Positions 34,468 through 42,880 of a stretch of DNA of 64,000 bases are shown piece after piece. Source of the DNA: Paraburkholderia bannensis (GTDB taxonomy: Bacteria; Pseudomonadota; Gammaproteobacteria; Burkholderiales; Burkholderiaceae); the NCBI RefSeq assembly GCF_014200455.1, contig NZ_JACHBW010000018.1, forward strand, positions 62,001 to 126,000, written 5' to 3'. Position 1 is the first letter of the stretch. The number at the start of each line of letters is the position of its first letter. The notes beneath the pieces were generated by a model, which saw nothing but the letters and a program-made list of their open reading frames with translations, was not told the DNA's origin and made no database searches. Position numbers and translations under genes: made by a program.

Positions 34468-36285
34468 CTAAGCCGCGCGCGCCGCACTCAACGCGCGCTG
34501 CAACGCCGCGCGCAGCACTTCATAGTGCACGGGCTTCTGCAGCGCATCGAAGAATGGATTCTCTCCCGCGCCTGTCGAGGTCAGCGCCGTCACATCGGCG
34601 CTCACGGCAATCACATGCGGCTTCCTGCCCGCCTTCGCCTGCAGCCCCGCCATAAACGCATACCCGTCGCGCCCCGGCATATGCAGATCGAGCAGCACGA
34701 CGTCGCAAGGCGTGGCATCGAGGCTCGCCAGCGCGCCATCGGCGTCGCTTGCGGCGAGCGCCGCATAACCCATGTGCGACACCATTTCGCACAGCGACTC
34801 GCGCATTAGCGGGTGATCGTCCACTACCAGCACCAGCGGCGGCGCGGCCTCGGCGCACACCGCCGGCACGAGCGCGTGCGGCACCGGCGGCACGACGGCG
34901 GTGACCGGAATCGTCACCGTGAAGGTCGTGCCCTCGCCCACGCGGCTATCCGTTTCTATCGTGCCGCCAAACAGATCGACCAGCCCGCGCACGATCGCCA
35001 GCCCCATCCCCGCGCCTTCATAGCGGCGCGAGCGCGATGTATCGAGCTGCGTGAACTCCTTGAAAATCAGCGGAATCTGCGCGGGCGCGACACCCGGCCC
35101 CGTATCGCTCACGACGATTGCAAGCGTCTGCGCGCCGCTCGCCGCAGCCTCGCGCAAGGCAAATTCGATGCGCACCGAACCGCGTTCGGTATAGCGGATC
35201 GCATTGGTCACGAGGTTGTTCGCGATCTGGCGAATGCGGTGCGGATCGGCGACCACCGCGCGCTCCGGCCCGCTCCACGCATGGCCGAATTCAAGCCCCC
35301 GCGCATGCGCAGCCTGTTCGTTTTGATCGACGATCGATTGCAGCAATTCGCGCGGACAGAACTCCTCCTGGCGCAACTCCAGCTTGCCCGCCCCCAGACG
35401 CGCGTAATCGGTCAGATCCCTCATCTGCGCCTCAAGCTGGCGCGCGGCCGTCTCCAGCCGATCAATCACCTTGCGGTCGCTTTCCGAATGCGAGTTGAAG
35501 CCCAGCAATTCGATCGACGAGACGATCGCGTGCAGCGGCGTGCGCAGTTCGTGGCTGATCATGCCGAGGAACGCGTCCTTGGCGTTGCTCGCCTCGCGCG
35601 CGGCGCGGGTCGCCTGGTGTTCGGCTTCCAGCGCGGCGTGTTGCTGCCGGATCAAACGGGTGCGCCGGTAGCCATTCATCACCAGCAGCACGGCCGCCGC
35701 CGCTGAGAGCATCAGCAGCACGAGGCCCGCGGCAAACAACTCGCGGCGCTTGGCGATGAAATCGCGCCGAATGTCCTCGCGCTCGGTCACATCGGCAAAA
35801 CGCCGATTGAGCGCGAGATCGGTCACCTCGGCCCAATGGGTGTCGAGCGCGGTCAGCATGGGCACGGCGCGCGCGGGGTTGTCGGCGAGGGTGGCGATCT
35901 GCGCTTCGAACGGCGCGATGGTGGCGTCGACGACGGCGAGATCCTGCTGCTGCAGCTTCATCAGGCTCGGCATGCCCGCCAGCCTGCGCGTCGAGCCCTT
36001 CATGACGTTGAGCTTCGATTGCAGAACTTCGTAGCGCAGCCGCACCTTGTCCAGATCGCGGTCGATGCCATCGGCGTAGATCAGCAACTGGCTTTCGAAA
36101 CGCGCGTAGGCAATCTGCATCTGCGCGGCGTCCCAATAGAGGCCGTCGTAGTTGCCGGTGAGGCGCTGCACGATCTTGGGATTGAGCAGGTTCGCGTAGA
36201 GCAGGTAGCCAACCGCCATCACTGGCGGCGACAGCGCGACGATCCAGATCAGCACATGCAGGAGGCGTCGCAGCGGACGATGCAT
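34468..36285 (-). CDS. Hybrid sensor histidine kinase
   Basis: 605 residues. Membrane helix 1 at about 8-30, periplasmic domain 31-180, helix 2 at about 184-204, HisKA with SHELRTP (phosphorylation His245), a HATPase domain with NLVTNAIRYTE, DTGPG and GAGMGLAIVRGL, and a C-terminal receiver domain (LVVDDHPLMRE, phosphoacceptor in VLLDLHMPGRDG). No HPt domain. It follows the exported molybdopterin-fold gene by 10 nt and is probably co-transcribed with it. The convergent BetR regulator is the likely output. The signal sensed is unknown. Confidence 0.93.
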   Translation of the reverse strand: MHRPLRRLLHVLIWIVALSPPVMAVGYLLYANLLNPKIVQRLTGNYDGLYWDAAQMQIAYARFESQLLIYADGIDRDLDKVRLRYEVLQSKLNVMKGSTRRLAGMPSLMKLQQQDLAVVDATIAPFEAQIATLADNPARAVPMLTALDTHWAEVTDLALNRRFADVTEREDIRRDFIAKRRELFAAGLVLLMLSAAAAVLLVMNGYRRTRLIRQQHAALEAEHQATRAAREASNAKDAFLGMISHELRTPLHAIVSSIELLGFNSHSESDRKVIDRLETAARQLEAQMRDLTDYARLGAGKLELRQEEFCPRELLQSIVDQNEQAAHARGLEFGHAWSGPERAVVADPHRIRQIANNLVTNAIRYTERGSVRIEFALREAAASGAQTLAIVVSDTGPGVAPAQIPLIFKEFTQLDTSRSRRYEGAGMGLAIVRGLVDLFGGTIETDSRVGEGTTFTVTIPVTAVVPPVPHALVPAVCAEAAPPLVLVVDDHPLMRESLCEMVSHMGYAALAASDADGALASLDATPCDVVLLDLHMPGRDGYAFMAGLQAKAGRKPHVIAVSADVTALTSTGAGENPFFDALQKPVHYEVLRAALQRALSAARAA

Positions 36286-36295
36286 TACGTAAAAC

Positions 36296-36889
36296 TCAAG
36301 GCTTGATGGTCATGGAAACGATCTGCCAGGCGAATTTCGAATCGCCCGCCGCGCCATCGAGTTCGAGCGGGAACTGGTCGCGCGGATAGATCAGGAACAG
36401 CGGGCCGAAGTCGCTCACCTTCAGACGGCGGCCGTTCATCGCGTAGGCCAGCACGGCGCCGTAACGATCGGCATCGGAGACCGGCACGATGCAGGTGTAG
36501 TCGTCGATGGTGTGGATCTCGATCTGGCTGCCGTATGCGCCCACGGTCGCGAGCACGTCGGCCAGGCGCGGGCCCGTGAAGGTCGAGCGCGGCGTCCAGG
36601 TCGTAGCGGTCTCGATCGAATGCTGGGGCAGCTTGAGCAGTTGCTCTTCGCTGAAGTGATAGGCGGTGTGCGCGGCGTTGTTGGTCACGTGGACCGCGCC
36701 GTTCACGTCGAGCGCGAGAGCGCCGCTCTCGCCCGCCATCGCAAGGCGCGGCAGCGGCAGCGCGGCGGCCGCCAGTCCCGCGAGCGCCATGGCGAAGCGG
36801 CGGCGCGCGCCGCTTGCGGGCCGGTCTTGCTGCCGGCTCTCGTCACGATTCGTTTCCTGCTCATTGCCCAGGACAATCCGATCCTGCAT
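36296..36889 (-). CDS. Exported sulfite-oxidase-like molybdopterin-fold protein, probably non-catalytic
   Basis: 197 residues. N-terminal export signal with GARRRFAMALAGLAAAALPLP (about 27-47), a possible Tat-type motif. The mature part resembles the sulfite-oxidase molybdopterin-binding fold (TTWTPRSTFTGPRLADVLATVGAYG, DDYTCIVPVSD, then YPRDQF). The Mo-coordinating Cys expected before the W..F.GP segment is absent, and the only mature cysteine is in DDYTC. It looks like a binding or sensing version. It precedes the hybrid kinase and may serve as its periplasmic partner. Start supported by length only; an alternative start is possible. Confidence 0.72.
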   Translation of the reverse strand: MQDRIVLGNEQETNRDESRQQDRPASGARRRFAMALAGLAAAALPLPRLAMAGESGALALDVNGAVHVTNNAAHTAYHFSEEQLLKLPQHSIETATTWTPRSTFTGPRLADVLATVGAYGSQIEIHTIDDYTCIVPVSDADRYGAVLAYAMNGRRLKVSDFGPLFLIYPRDQFPLELDGAAGDSKFAWQIVSMTIKP

Positions 36890-36940
36890 CTGCTCGCCCC
36901 CAAGGCGCTAAGTGTTGGTTGTGTGGTATCGCGACGGGCC

Positions 36941-37006
36941 GCTTCATCAGCCCGTTACATTCAGCCCGCTTCATCAGCCCGCTTTATCAGCCCGTTCCAT
37001 CGGGCC
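36941..37006. repeat. Five imperfect 13-bp tandem repeats
   Basis: GCTTCATCAGCCC (36941-36953), GTTACATTCAGCCC (36954-36967), GCTTCATCAGCCC (36968-36980), GCTTTATCAGCCC (36981-36993) and a degenerate GTTCCATCGGGCC (36994-37006). They lie in the gap before the phosphoribosyltransferase-HAD gene. No further feature is supported in 36890-37187. Confidence 0.75.
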
Positions 37007-37187
37007 CCATCATGGCCGGCATAGCCAGCGCGGCGGCAGCGGATCCGTCCGAAGCTCGCCGGTCTGCATCCGCCCGCAAGCATAGGCATAATATCGTCAA
37101 ACATTACTCCGACAATAGACGTGTTCTTCGCTGACACATCGGTGAGCGTCGCGTAACTGACCGTCTTCGTGCTGCATTTGCCATCAA

Positions 37188-38135
37188 ATGAACAAACCCG
37201 TCGTTCCGCTCACTTATGAACAGCTCGACCATTGGGTCGAATCGCTGCAGCCGTTGCTGGTCGAAGAGGAATTCGACGTCGTCGTCGGCATCCTGCGTGG
37301 CGGTGCGCCGCTCGCGCTGATGGTTTCGCATGCCACCGGCGCGAGCGTCGCCTTCCTGCGCTACACGCGCGAGACCCGCGAAGTGCGCTGGGACTCCACG
37401 TTGCCGATGCCCGAGCCGGGCGCCAAAGTGCTGCTGTGCGAGGACATCGCGGGGCGCGGCCATACGCTGGTCGACTGCATCGCCTTTCTGCGCGAACACG
37501 GCCTGGTGGTGCGCACGCTCACGGGCGCGTATGACGATCTGAGCCGCCTGCGCCCCGATTACTCGATCGACGCCAGCGGCTACTTCGCGCTGTTCCCGTG
37601 GGAGCGCCAGGCCTACACCGACCGCTATCGCGCGGACTGGGTGAAAGAAGGCGCGCGTGAAGGCACGCGCATGGCCGACGACCACGAATACACGGTCTAC
37701 GCGATCGACCTGGACGGCATCCTGCTGCCCGACATCGCGCTCGCGCGCTACGACGAGGACCTCGAAGCGGCGCTCGCCGAACGCGACGCGCTGCTGCCGC
37801 TCGACCGCATTCCCGACATCGACATCAAGCGCACCCGCGCGATCATCACGGGGCGTCCCGAAGTCGACCGCGAGCGCACCCAGGCGTGGCTCGACCGCCA
37901 CGGTTTCGGGCATCTGGAACTGATCATGCGCGCACCGGGCAAGCATGACGACACGCCCTCGGGCGCCGCCGCCCACAAGGCCGCCGCCGCCGTGCGCAGC
38001 GGCGTGACGCATTTCATCGAAAGCGATCCGGTGCAGGCTATCTATATCGCCCAGCAGGCGCCGCTGCTGCGGGTCATCTGGTGGAACGCGCAGGCGCGCG
38101 TGGGCACGATGATCGGCGCATCGGCCTGGGGTTGA
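37188..38135 (+). CDS. Phosphoribosyltransferase fused to a HAD-like domain
   Basis: 315 residues. Residues about 1-150 form a type I phosphoribosyltransferase with VVVGILRGGAPLALM and the PRPP loop VLLCEDIAGRGHTL. Residues about 160-315 look like a HAD-type domain: YAIDLDGILLPD (DxDG motif), then RAIITGRPEVDRERTQAWLDRHG and a final SDPVQAIYIAQ. The second HAD acidic motif reads ESD. The two halves suggest making or recycling a nucleotide followed by dephosphorylation, which is inference. The gene is preceded by the 13-bp repeats. Confidence 0.8.
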   Translation: MNKPVVPLTYEQLDHWVESLQPLLVEEEFDVVVGILRGGAPLALMVSHATGASVAFLRYTRETREVRWDSTLPMPEPGAKVLLCEDIAGRGHTLVDCIAFLREHGLVVRTLTGAYDDLSRLRPDYSIDASGYFALFPWERQAYTDRYRADWVKEGAREGTRMADDHEYTVYAIDLDGILLPDIALARYDEDLEAALAERDALLPLDRIPDIDIKRTRAIITGRPEVDRERTQAWLDRHGFGHLELIMRAPGKHDDTPSGAAAHKAAAAVRSGVTHFIESDPVQAIYIAQQAPLLRVIWWNAQARVGTMIGASAWG

Positions 38136-38276
38136 GGGCGCTCCAGAGTCTATTCTGGGAAGATCGCCCGCCCGGCTCTCGGCCTCGCGATAAAAAACCC
38201 GCACCACATCAGGGAACGTTGCGTGTATCGTTTCGGTCCCTACCTGCCCATTTAGCTGCAAAGGAGAGTGCACCGG

Positions 38277-38903
38277 ATGATCAAGATCTGGGGACGCGCC
38301 AACTCGGTCAACGTCCAGAAAGTGCTGTGGTGTTGCGACGAACTCGGCCTGCCGTTCGAGCGCATCGACGCGGGCGGCACGTTCGGCCAGCTCGACGAGC
38401 CGGCCTTTCTGGCCATGAATCCGAACGGCAAGGTGCCGACCATCCAGGACGGCAACTTCGTGCTGTGGGAATCGAATTCGATCCTGCGTTATCTGGCGAT
38501 GCAATACGGCCCTTCGAGCCTGCTGTATCCGAACGAACCGAAGGTGCGCGCCGGTATCGACCGCTGGCTCGACTGGTCGATCGGCACGCTTGCGCCCGCC
38601 GAGCGCCCGCTCTTTCTCGCGCTGGTGCGCACGCCTGCCGATCAGCGCGACGCCGCGAAGATCGAAACCGATCTCGCCAGTATGGCTACGCTGTGGGCGC
38701 TGCTCGACCAGCATCTGCAAGGCCGCTTCTTCCTGGAAAACGAGCGCTTTTCGCTCGCCGATATCGTGCTGGGCTCGTTCGCGCGGCGCTGGTACGGCCT
38801 GGAAGGCATCGAGCGCCCCACGCTGCCCAATCTCGATCGCTGGTATCAGCGGCTTGCGCAGCGCCAGGGTTTTCGCAAGTACATCGACCTGCCGCTCACC
38901 TGA
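38277..38903 (+). CDS. Glutathione S-transferase
   Basis: 208 residues. N-terminal thioredoxin-like domain: IKIWGRANSVNVQKVLWCCDELGLPFERID, then PNGKVPTIQDGNFVLWESNSILRYLA, with the conserved cis-Pro and Glu-Ser of the glutathione site. The C-terminal helical domain includes LEGIERPTLPNLDRWYQRL. The start at 38277 is 9 nt after AGGAGA; a GTG at 38268 falls too close to it. Substrate unknown; detoxification is likely. Confidence 0.92.
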   Translation: MIKIWGRANSVNVQKVLWCCDELGLPFERIDAGGTFGQLDEPAFLAMNPNGKVPTIQDGNFVLWESNSILRYLAMQYGPSSLLYPNEPKVRAGIDRWLDWSIGTLAPAERPLFLALVRTPADQRDAAKIETDLASMATLWALLDQHLQGRFFLENERFSLADIVLGSFARRWYGLEGIERPTLPNLDRWYQRLAQRQGFRKYIDLPLT

Positions 38904-38978
38904 GCCGCACGCCTTGCGCCGATGCGCGCGTGCCGCCGGCGCCAGGCGCGCGTGCGGCACGCCCCGTATAATCGCAGG

Positions 38979-39617
38979 ATGAAGACAGCAAAACCGTCCC
39001 AGGACACTGCGGCACTGCATGCGAACAATGCAGCGGCGCACGACCACGCACACGCGCATGATGACGCCCACGAAGCGCACGATCATGGACACGCTCATGG
39101 ACATGATCACGCGCACGGTCATTTCGCAGCGGGCGGCGCATCGCTCGAAAGCGCGCTTGAGATGGCCGAAGCCTACTGCCGCGAACGCGGCGAAAAGCTC
39201 ACGCCGATCCGCCGCAAGGTGCTCGAACTGCTGCTTGCTTCAGGTCGCGCGACCAAGGCTTATTCCCTGCTAGACGAAATGCGCCAGATCCACCCGGGAT
39301 CGGCGCCGCCCACGGTGTATCGCGCGCTGGACTTCTTGCTGTCGGCGGGGCTGATTCACCGCATCGAATCGATCAACGCGTTCGCTGTCTGCCACGATCT
39401 CACGCAATGCCAGCACGGCATTCTGGTGGTCTGCCAGCAGTGCGGCAACGTCACCGAACTGGACGAGCCGAAGCTGCGCCAGGCGCTGGTCGCGCAGATC
39501 GAGGCCGCGGGCTATCGGCTTTCGGGCGATGGCATCGAACTCAAGGGCGTCTGCGCGCAATGCCAGGCGAACGAGCAGGCCAGCGCCGAGGGCGCGAAAG
39601 CCGCCGCGCATAGCTGA
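38979..39617 (+). CDS. Zur/Fur-family regulator with a His-rich N-terminus
   Basis: 212 residues. The Fur-family winged helix and dimer domain spans about 55-195: LTPIRRKVLELLLASGRATKAYSLLDEM and TVYRALDFLLSAGLIHRIESINAFAVCHD. Structural zinc cysteines: VVCQQCGN and GVCAQCQ. The pattern is nearer Zur than Fur. The first 49 residues hold 14 histidines (DHAHAHDDAHEAHDHGHAHGH-like), a long extension not in standard Zur, which might buffer or sense metal. ATG at 38979; the frame upstream to 38922 is basic and unlike. Confidence 0.88.
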   Translation: MKTAKPSQDTAALHANNAAAHDHAHAHDDAHEAHDHGHAHGHDHAHGHFAAGGASLESALEMAEAYCRERGEKLTPIRRKVLELLLASGRATKAYSLLDEMRQIHPGSAPPTVYRALDFLLSAGLIHRIESINAFAVCHDLTQCQHGILVVCQQCGNVTELDEPKLRQALVAQIEAAGYRLSGDGIELKGVCAQCQANEQASAEGAKAAAHS

Positions 39618-39784
39618 CTCGACCGATCCGATTCACGTCTGAACACTGCCGCGATTTGAGGCCTTTTTAAGGGCTGAATCGGCTTGGTAAGGTTGCGAAT
39701 CCCCCGCGCGGCTCGCAGGCCGCGCGTGAAGGGCGCAATGCGGCGGCGCTTGCAACCCGAGCGCCGCCGTGCCTGGTCAAAACC

Positions 39785-40195
39785 TCAGGACGACTGTCGC
39801 GCGTCGATCGCGTCGCTGAGCAACGCGACCAGCGCCTCCGGCTTCGCGGGCTTGGTCATGAAGTGCTGGAAGCCCTCGCCGATGCTGCGCAAGCGCCAGC
39901 TTTCGTCGGTATGGCCCGTAAGCGCCACCGCGACCGCCGGTGCATGATCGCCGCGAATTTCATGATCGCGCAGGCGCTGGATCAGGTAAAAACCGTCCAT
40001 CGCGGGCAGATCGAGATCGCATACCACTGCATCGGGGAGCAGGCTGAGAGCTGCTTCAACGCCGGTTTCGGCGTCCTCCACCGCAACTACCCGGGCCCCT
40101 TCCGCTTCAAGCAGCGAAGCGAGGGAATCCCGGCTCTGCGGGTCGTCTTCAACCAGCACGATGGTCGTCTGGTCGAGCTTGTGTACTGCGTTCAT
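39785..40195 (-). CDS. Single-domain response regulator (receiver only)
   Basis: 136 residues. A full receiver domain with IVLVEDDPQSRD, VVCDLDLPAMDG phosphoacceptor Asp, ALTG and FMTKPAKPEAL. There is no output domain, so it acts by protein contact, as a phosphate sink, or as part of a phosphorelay. ATG at 40195 gives MNAVHKLDQT. No kinase is adjacent; the hybrid kinase lies 3.5 kb away. Confidence 0.85.
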   Translation of the reverse strand: MNAVHKLDQTTIVLVEDDPQSRDSLASLLEAEGARVVAVEDAETGVEAALSLLPDAVVCDLDLPAMDGFYLIQRLRDHEIRGDHAPAVAVALTGHTDESWRLRSIGEGFQHFMTKPAKPEALVALLSDAIDARQSS

Positions 40196-40438
40196 TGTGT
40201 TTGCTTGAATGCCGTTCTGTCTGTTTGGCTTGCCGCGCGGCCTGGCAGGCGGCGCGGTTCGCATCTGGCAACCCGGCCGGGCAAGGCGCGAATTCGACGC
40301 TGCGAATCCGCCCGTTCATGCCCGGGCGCTCAATTAGAGCAATATTGATGCCGTGCGTTCAGCCGCACGCACGATAACCGCCGCCGACGTCACGCCGATG
40401 ACAGCCACACGGCCCTGTTTTTTCTCTTTTTCAGCGAT

Positions 40439-41977
40439 TCATGGCTTCGACTTGCGCCCGTCGCCGGCCGGCGGGTTCTTGCCCTTGCCGGTTTTGGCGA
40501 ATGCTTCGAGCGCGCGCTGGCGCGCCATATCGTGCTCGACCACCGGCAGCGGATAATCGATGCCCAGGCGCACGCCGGCTTCTTCCAACTGCGCTTCGCT
40601 GGCCTTCCACGGCTGATGAATGAACTTGTCGGGAAGACTCGCGAGTTCCGGCACCCATTGCCGCACGTAGATGCCGCGCGGGTCGAACTTCTGGCCCTGC
40701 AACACCGGATTGAAGATGCGGAAATACGGCGCCGCATCCATGCCCGAGCCAGCCACCCACTGCCAGTTGGCCGGATTGCTCGCGCCATCGGCGTCCACGA
40801 GGGTGTCCCAGAACCACGCCTCGCCCTCGCGCCAGTCCACCAGCAGATGCTTGGCGACGAAGGACGCCACCACCATGCGCACGCGATTATGCATCCAGCC
40901 CGTGTGCCAAAGCTCGCGCATCCCGGCATCGACGAGCGGATAACCCGTCAGCCCGCGCTGCCACGCGCGCAGCCCTTTGGCGTCGCGGCGCCACGGCATC
41001 GCGTCGAACGCCGCGCGCAGATTGCGTTCGGCCAGGTGGGGCCAGTGGAAGCGCTGGTAGTAACAGAACTCCCGCCAGCCCAGTTCGCTGAGGAATTTTT
41101 CGGCGCTGGTCTCGCGGCGCGTGGCCGAACCGCCATGCTTGCCGTGCTGCGCCGCCTTCAGGGCCGCGAAAGCCTGACGCGGCGACAGCGCCCCCACCGC
41201 CAGATAAGGCGAAAGACGGCTGGTAGCGGCGACGCTCGGGTCGTCGCGTTCTTCGGCATAGGCTTCGAGGTCGCCGTGCAGGAACGCGCGCAGGCGCTCC
41301 AGCGCCGCCGCTTCGCCCGCGGCCCACGCGTCGCGCATGCCGCCCGCCCAGTCGGGCTTTTTCGGCTCGAAACCCAGATCGTCGAGTTTCGATGCCATTT
41401 GGGTAAGTCCTGCCGGTAGCCGTTGAAAAATCATCCGTTCCGGTGCGGGTTCGGGCGGCGGCGGATCACCCGCGCGGCGGCAGGCGCGCCAGAACGCCGT
41501 GAAGACCTGGAAGGGTTCGCCCGACTGGTTGAGCACCGTCCACGGTTCATGGAGCAGCGCGCCGTTGAAGCTTTCGACCGTCAAGCCGTTATCGCGCAGA
41601 CGCGCCTTGAGCGCCGCGTCTGCCTCGCGCGCGCGGCCGCCGTAGCGGCGGTTCCAGAACACGCCCGTGGCGCCGCTCGCCGCGATGACCGCGTCGAGCA
41701 CTTCGTCCTGGGCGCCTTCCACGATCAGCAAACGGCCGCCGTGTTCTTGCAGCGACGCATCGAGCGCCTTGAGCGAGCCGTGCAGCCACCAGCGCATCGC
41801 CGCCCCGGGCGGGCGTTCACCGGCCGCCTGCTGGTCGTGGATATACAGGCAGATCAGGGGCTGGCCCGTGGCGGCGGCGTGCGCGAGCGCGGGTTGGTCG
41901 GCAAGACGCAGATCGTCGCGAAACCAGACGATCACGGGAGCGGAAGCGGATTCTTTCGCAGACAAATTCGCAGACAA
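40439..41977 (-). CDS. phrB: Deoxyribodipyrimidine photolyase (class I-type)
   Basis: Repairs cyclobutane pyrimidine dimers with light, FAD and an antenna cofactor. N-terminal antenna domain from APVIVWFRDDLRLADQPAL; the C-terminal FAD domain has ATSRLSPYLAVGALSPRQ, ELGWREFCYY and GYPLVDAGMRELWHTGWMHNRVRM. The FAD-binding and Trp-bearing motifs are intact. The open frame extends to a GTG at 42049 (536 residues); I use the TTG at 41977 because GAGG lies 5 nt before it, but the start is uncertain. The conserved fold begins about 12 residues after it. Confidence 0.88.
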   Translation of the reverse strand: MSANLSAKESASAPVIVWFRDDLRLADQPALAHAAATGQPLICLYIHDQQAAGERPPGAAMRWWLHGSLKALDASLQEHGGRLLIVEGAQDEVLDAVIAASGATGVFWNRRYGGRAREADAALKARLRDNGLTVESFNGALLHEPWTVLNQSGEPFQVFTAFWRACRRAGDPPPPEPAPERMIFQRLPAGLTQMASKLDDLGFEPKKPDWAGGMRDAWAAGEAAALERLRAFLHGDLEAYAEERDDPSVAATSRLSPYLAVGALSPRQAFAALKAAQHGKHGGSATRRETSAEKFLSELGWREFCYYQRFHWPHLAERNLRAAFDAMPWRRDAKGLRAWQRGLTGYPLVDAGMRELWHTGWMHNRVRMVVASFVAKHLLVDWREGEAWFWDTLVDADGASNPANWQWVAGSGMDAAPYFRIFNPVLQGQKFDPRGIYVRQWVPELASLPDKFIHQPWKASEAQLEEAGVRLGIDYPLPVVEHDMARQRALEAFAKTGKGKNPPAGDGRKSKP

Positions 41978-42064
41978 ACTGACCTCGACGATAGGGATGC
42001 CGCGTGGCGGCCTCACGGCGGCCTCGGCTTGCGAAGCGCAGCGTACCACGCGACACGACGAGGT

Positions 42065-42748
42065 TTAAGCAGGCCGTATGCCCTGCGTAATGAGCGCGAC
42101 GGCGTGACGGGCGATTTCCTCCGCGCCGACGTTGCGCGGCACCACATCCTTGCGCCAGACCGGGGCGGTCGCAAGCGGCAGCAACGTCAGCCCGAGCAGC
42201 GACTGGAACAGCAGCGAAGGCTCAAGCGCCGGGTTGAGCTTGCCTTCGCGCTGCCAGCGCACGATCGCCTCGTGGACGCGATGCTGCTGCGCCTGGCCAA
42301 AGCGCTCGTGCATACGCTGGCGCAACAGCCCGCCTTCGCTGATGACCTCGCGCACCCACAACGGCGCAAACCACGGATTGGCCGCACCCACCTCGACAAA
42401 ACGGCGCGTGAGCGCCGTCAGCGCGGCAACCGGATCGTCGGGATGCGCCTCGAAGCAACCGCCAAAGGCGGCGCGCAGCGGCAGGAAACGCTCGTCGATC
42501 AGGACGTCGATCAACTGGTCGCGTGTCTTGAAATAATAGTGAACCATCGCGGACGTGACGCCCGCCTCGCGCGCAATCGCGCCAAGCGTGGTGTCGAGAA
42601 TGCCCTGACGCGCGAACAGCGTGAGCGCGGCCGCAATCAGGCGCTCGCGCTGCTCCACTCCGCGCACGCCGCCGCTCGGGCGGCCTGGGCGGCGTGCGGC
42701 AGGTCTGTCCGATGCCGCACTTTCCTTCGATTCGTTCGACTCTTTCAT
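42065..42748 (-). CDS. TetR-family repressor
   Basis: 227 residues. N-terminal helix-turn-helix (RERLIAAALTLFARQGILDTTLGAIAREAGVTSAMVHYYFKTRDQL), and a ligand domain following. It diverges from the DHA2 efflux gene, the standard repressor-transporter arrangement, and probably binds the repeats at 42817-42846 or the promoter at 42768. ATG 42748; the frame can open earlier only at a TTG. The Ser/Asn/Lys/Glu-rich start (MKESNESKES) lies outside the fold. Confidence 0.88.
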   Translation of the reverse strand: MKESNESKESAASDRPAARRPGRPSGGVRGVEQRERLIAAALTLFARQGILDTTLGAIAREAGVTSAMVHYYFKTRDQLIDVLIDERFLPLRAAFGGCFEAHPDDPVAALTALTRRFVEVGAANPWFAPLWVREVISEGGLLRQRMHERFGQAQQHRVHEAIVRWQREGKLNPALEPSLLFQSLLGLTLLPLATAPVWRKDVVPRNVGAEEIARHAVALITQGIRPA

Positions 42749-42767
42749 TTCGTTACTTCTTCTGGCT

Positions 42768-42796
42768 TTGACCGGCAACAGGAATTATCCTAATAT
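42768..42796 (+). promoter_or_regulatory. Sigma-70 promoter of the MFS gene
   Basis: TTGACC (42768-42773), 17 nt spacer, TAATAT (42791-42796). It lies in the TetR-MFS intergenic region with the transcription start expected near 42803. Confidence 0.65.
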
Positions 42797-42816
42797 TAAT
42801 CGCCGAGTTAATTAAT

Positions 42817-42846
42817 TTCAAGATTCGTAATTCCAAGATTCGCGAT
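42817..42846. repeat. Two 15-bp direct repeats
   Basis: TTCAAGATTCGTAAT (42817-42831) and TCCAAGATTCGCGAT (42832-42846), 12 of 15 identical, just after the predicted MFS transcription start. Candidate operator for the divergent TetR protein. Confidence 0.55.
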
Positions 42847-42880
42847 GCCTTCAAGGCTTCCCAAGGCAGGAGAGTCCCCA

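Noticed and set aside
36941..37006. CRISPR-like array
   Set aside because: Units are 13 bp, directly adjacent with no unique spacers, and no cas genes are near.
37104..39122. 672-codon antisense frame across the PRTase, GST and Zur genes
   Set aside because: Spans three real genes on the other strand; no homology-like motifs.
42845..42880. Upstream start for the MFS gene
   Set aside because: No ribosome-binding site and inside the direct repeat; the ATG at 42881 has AGGAGAG.
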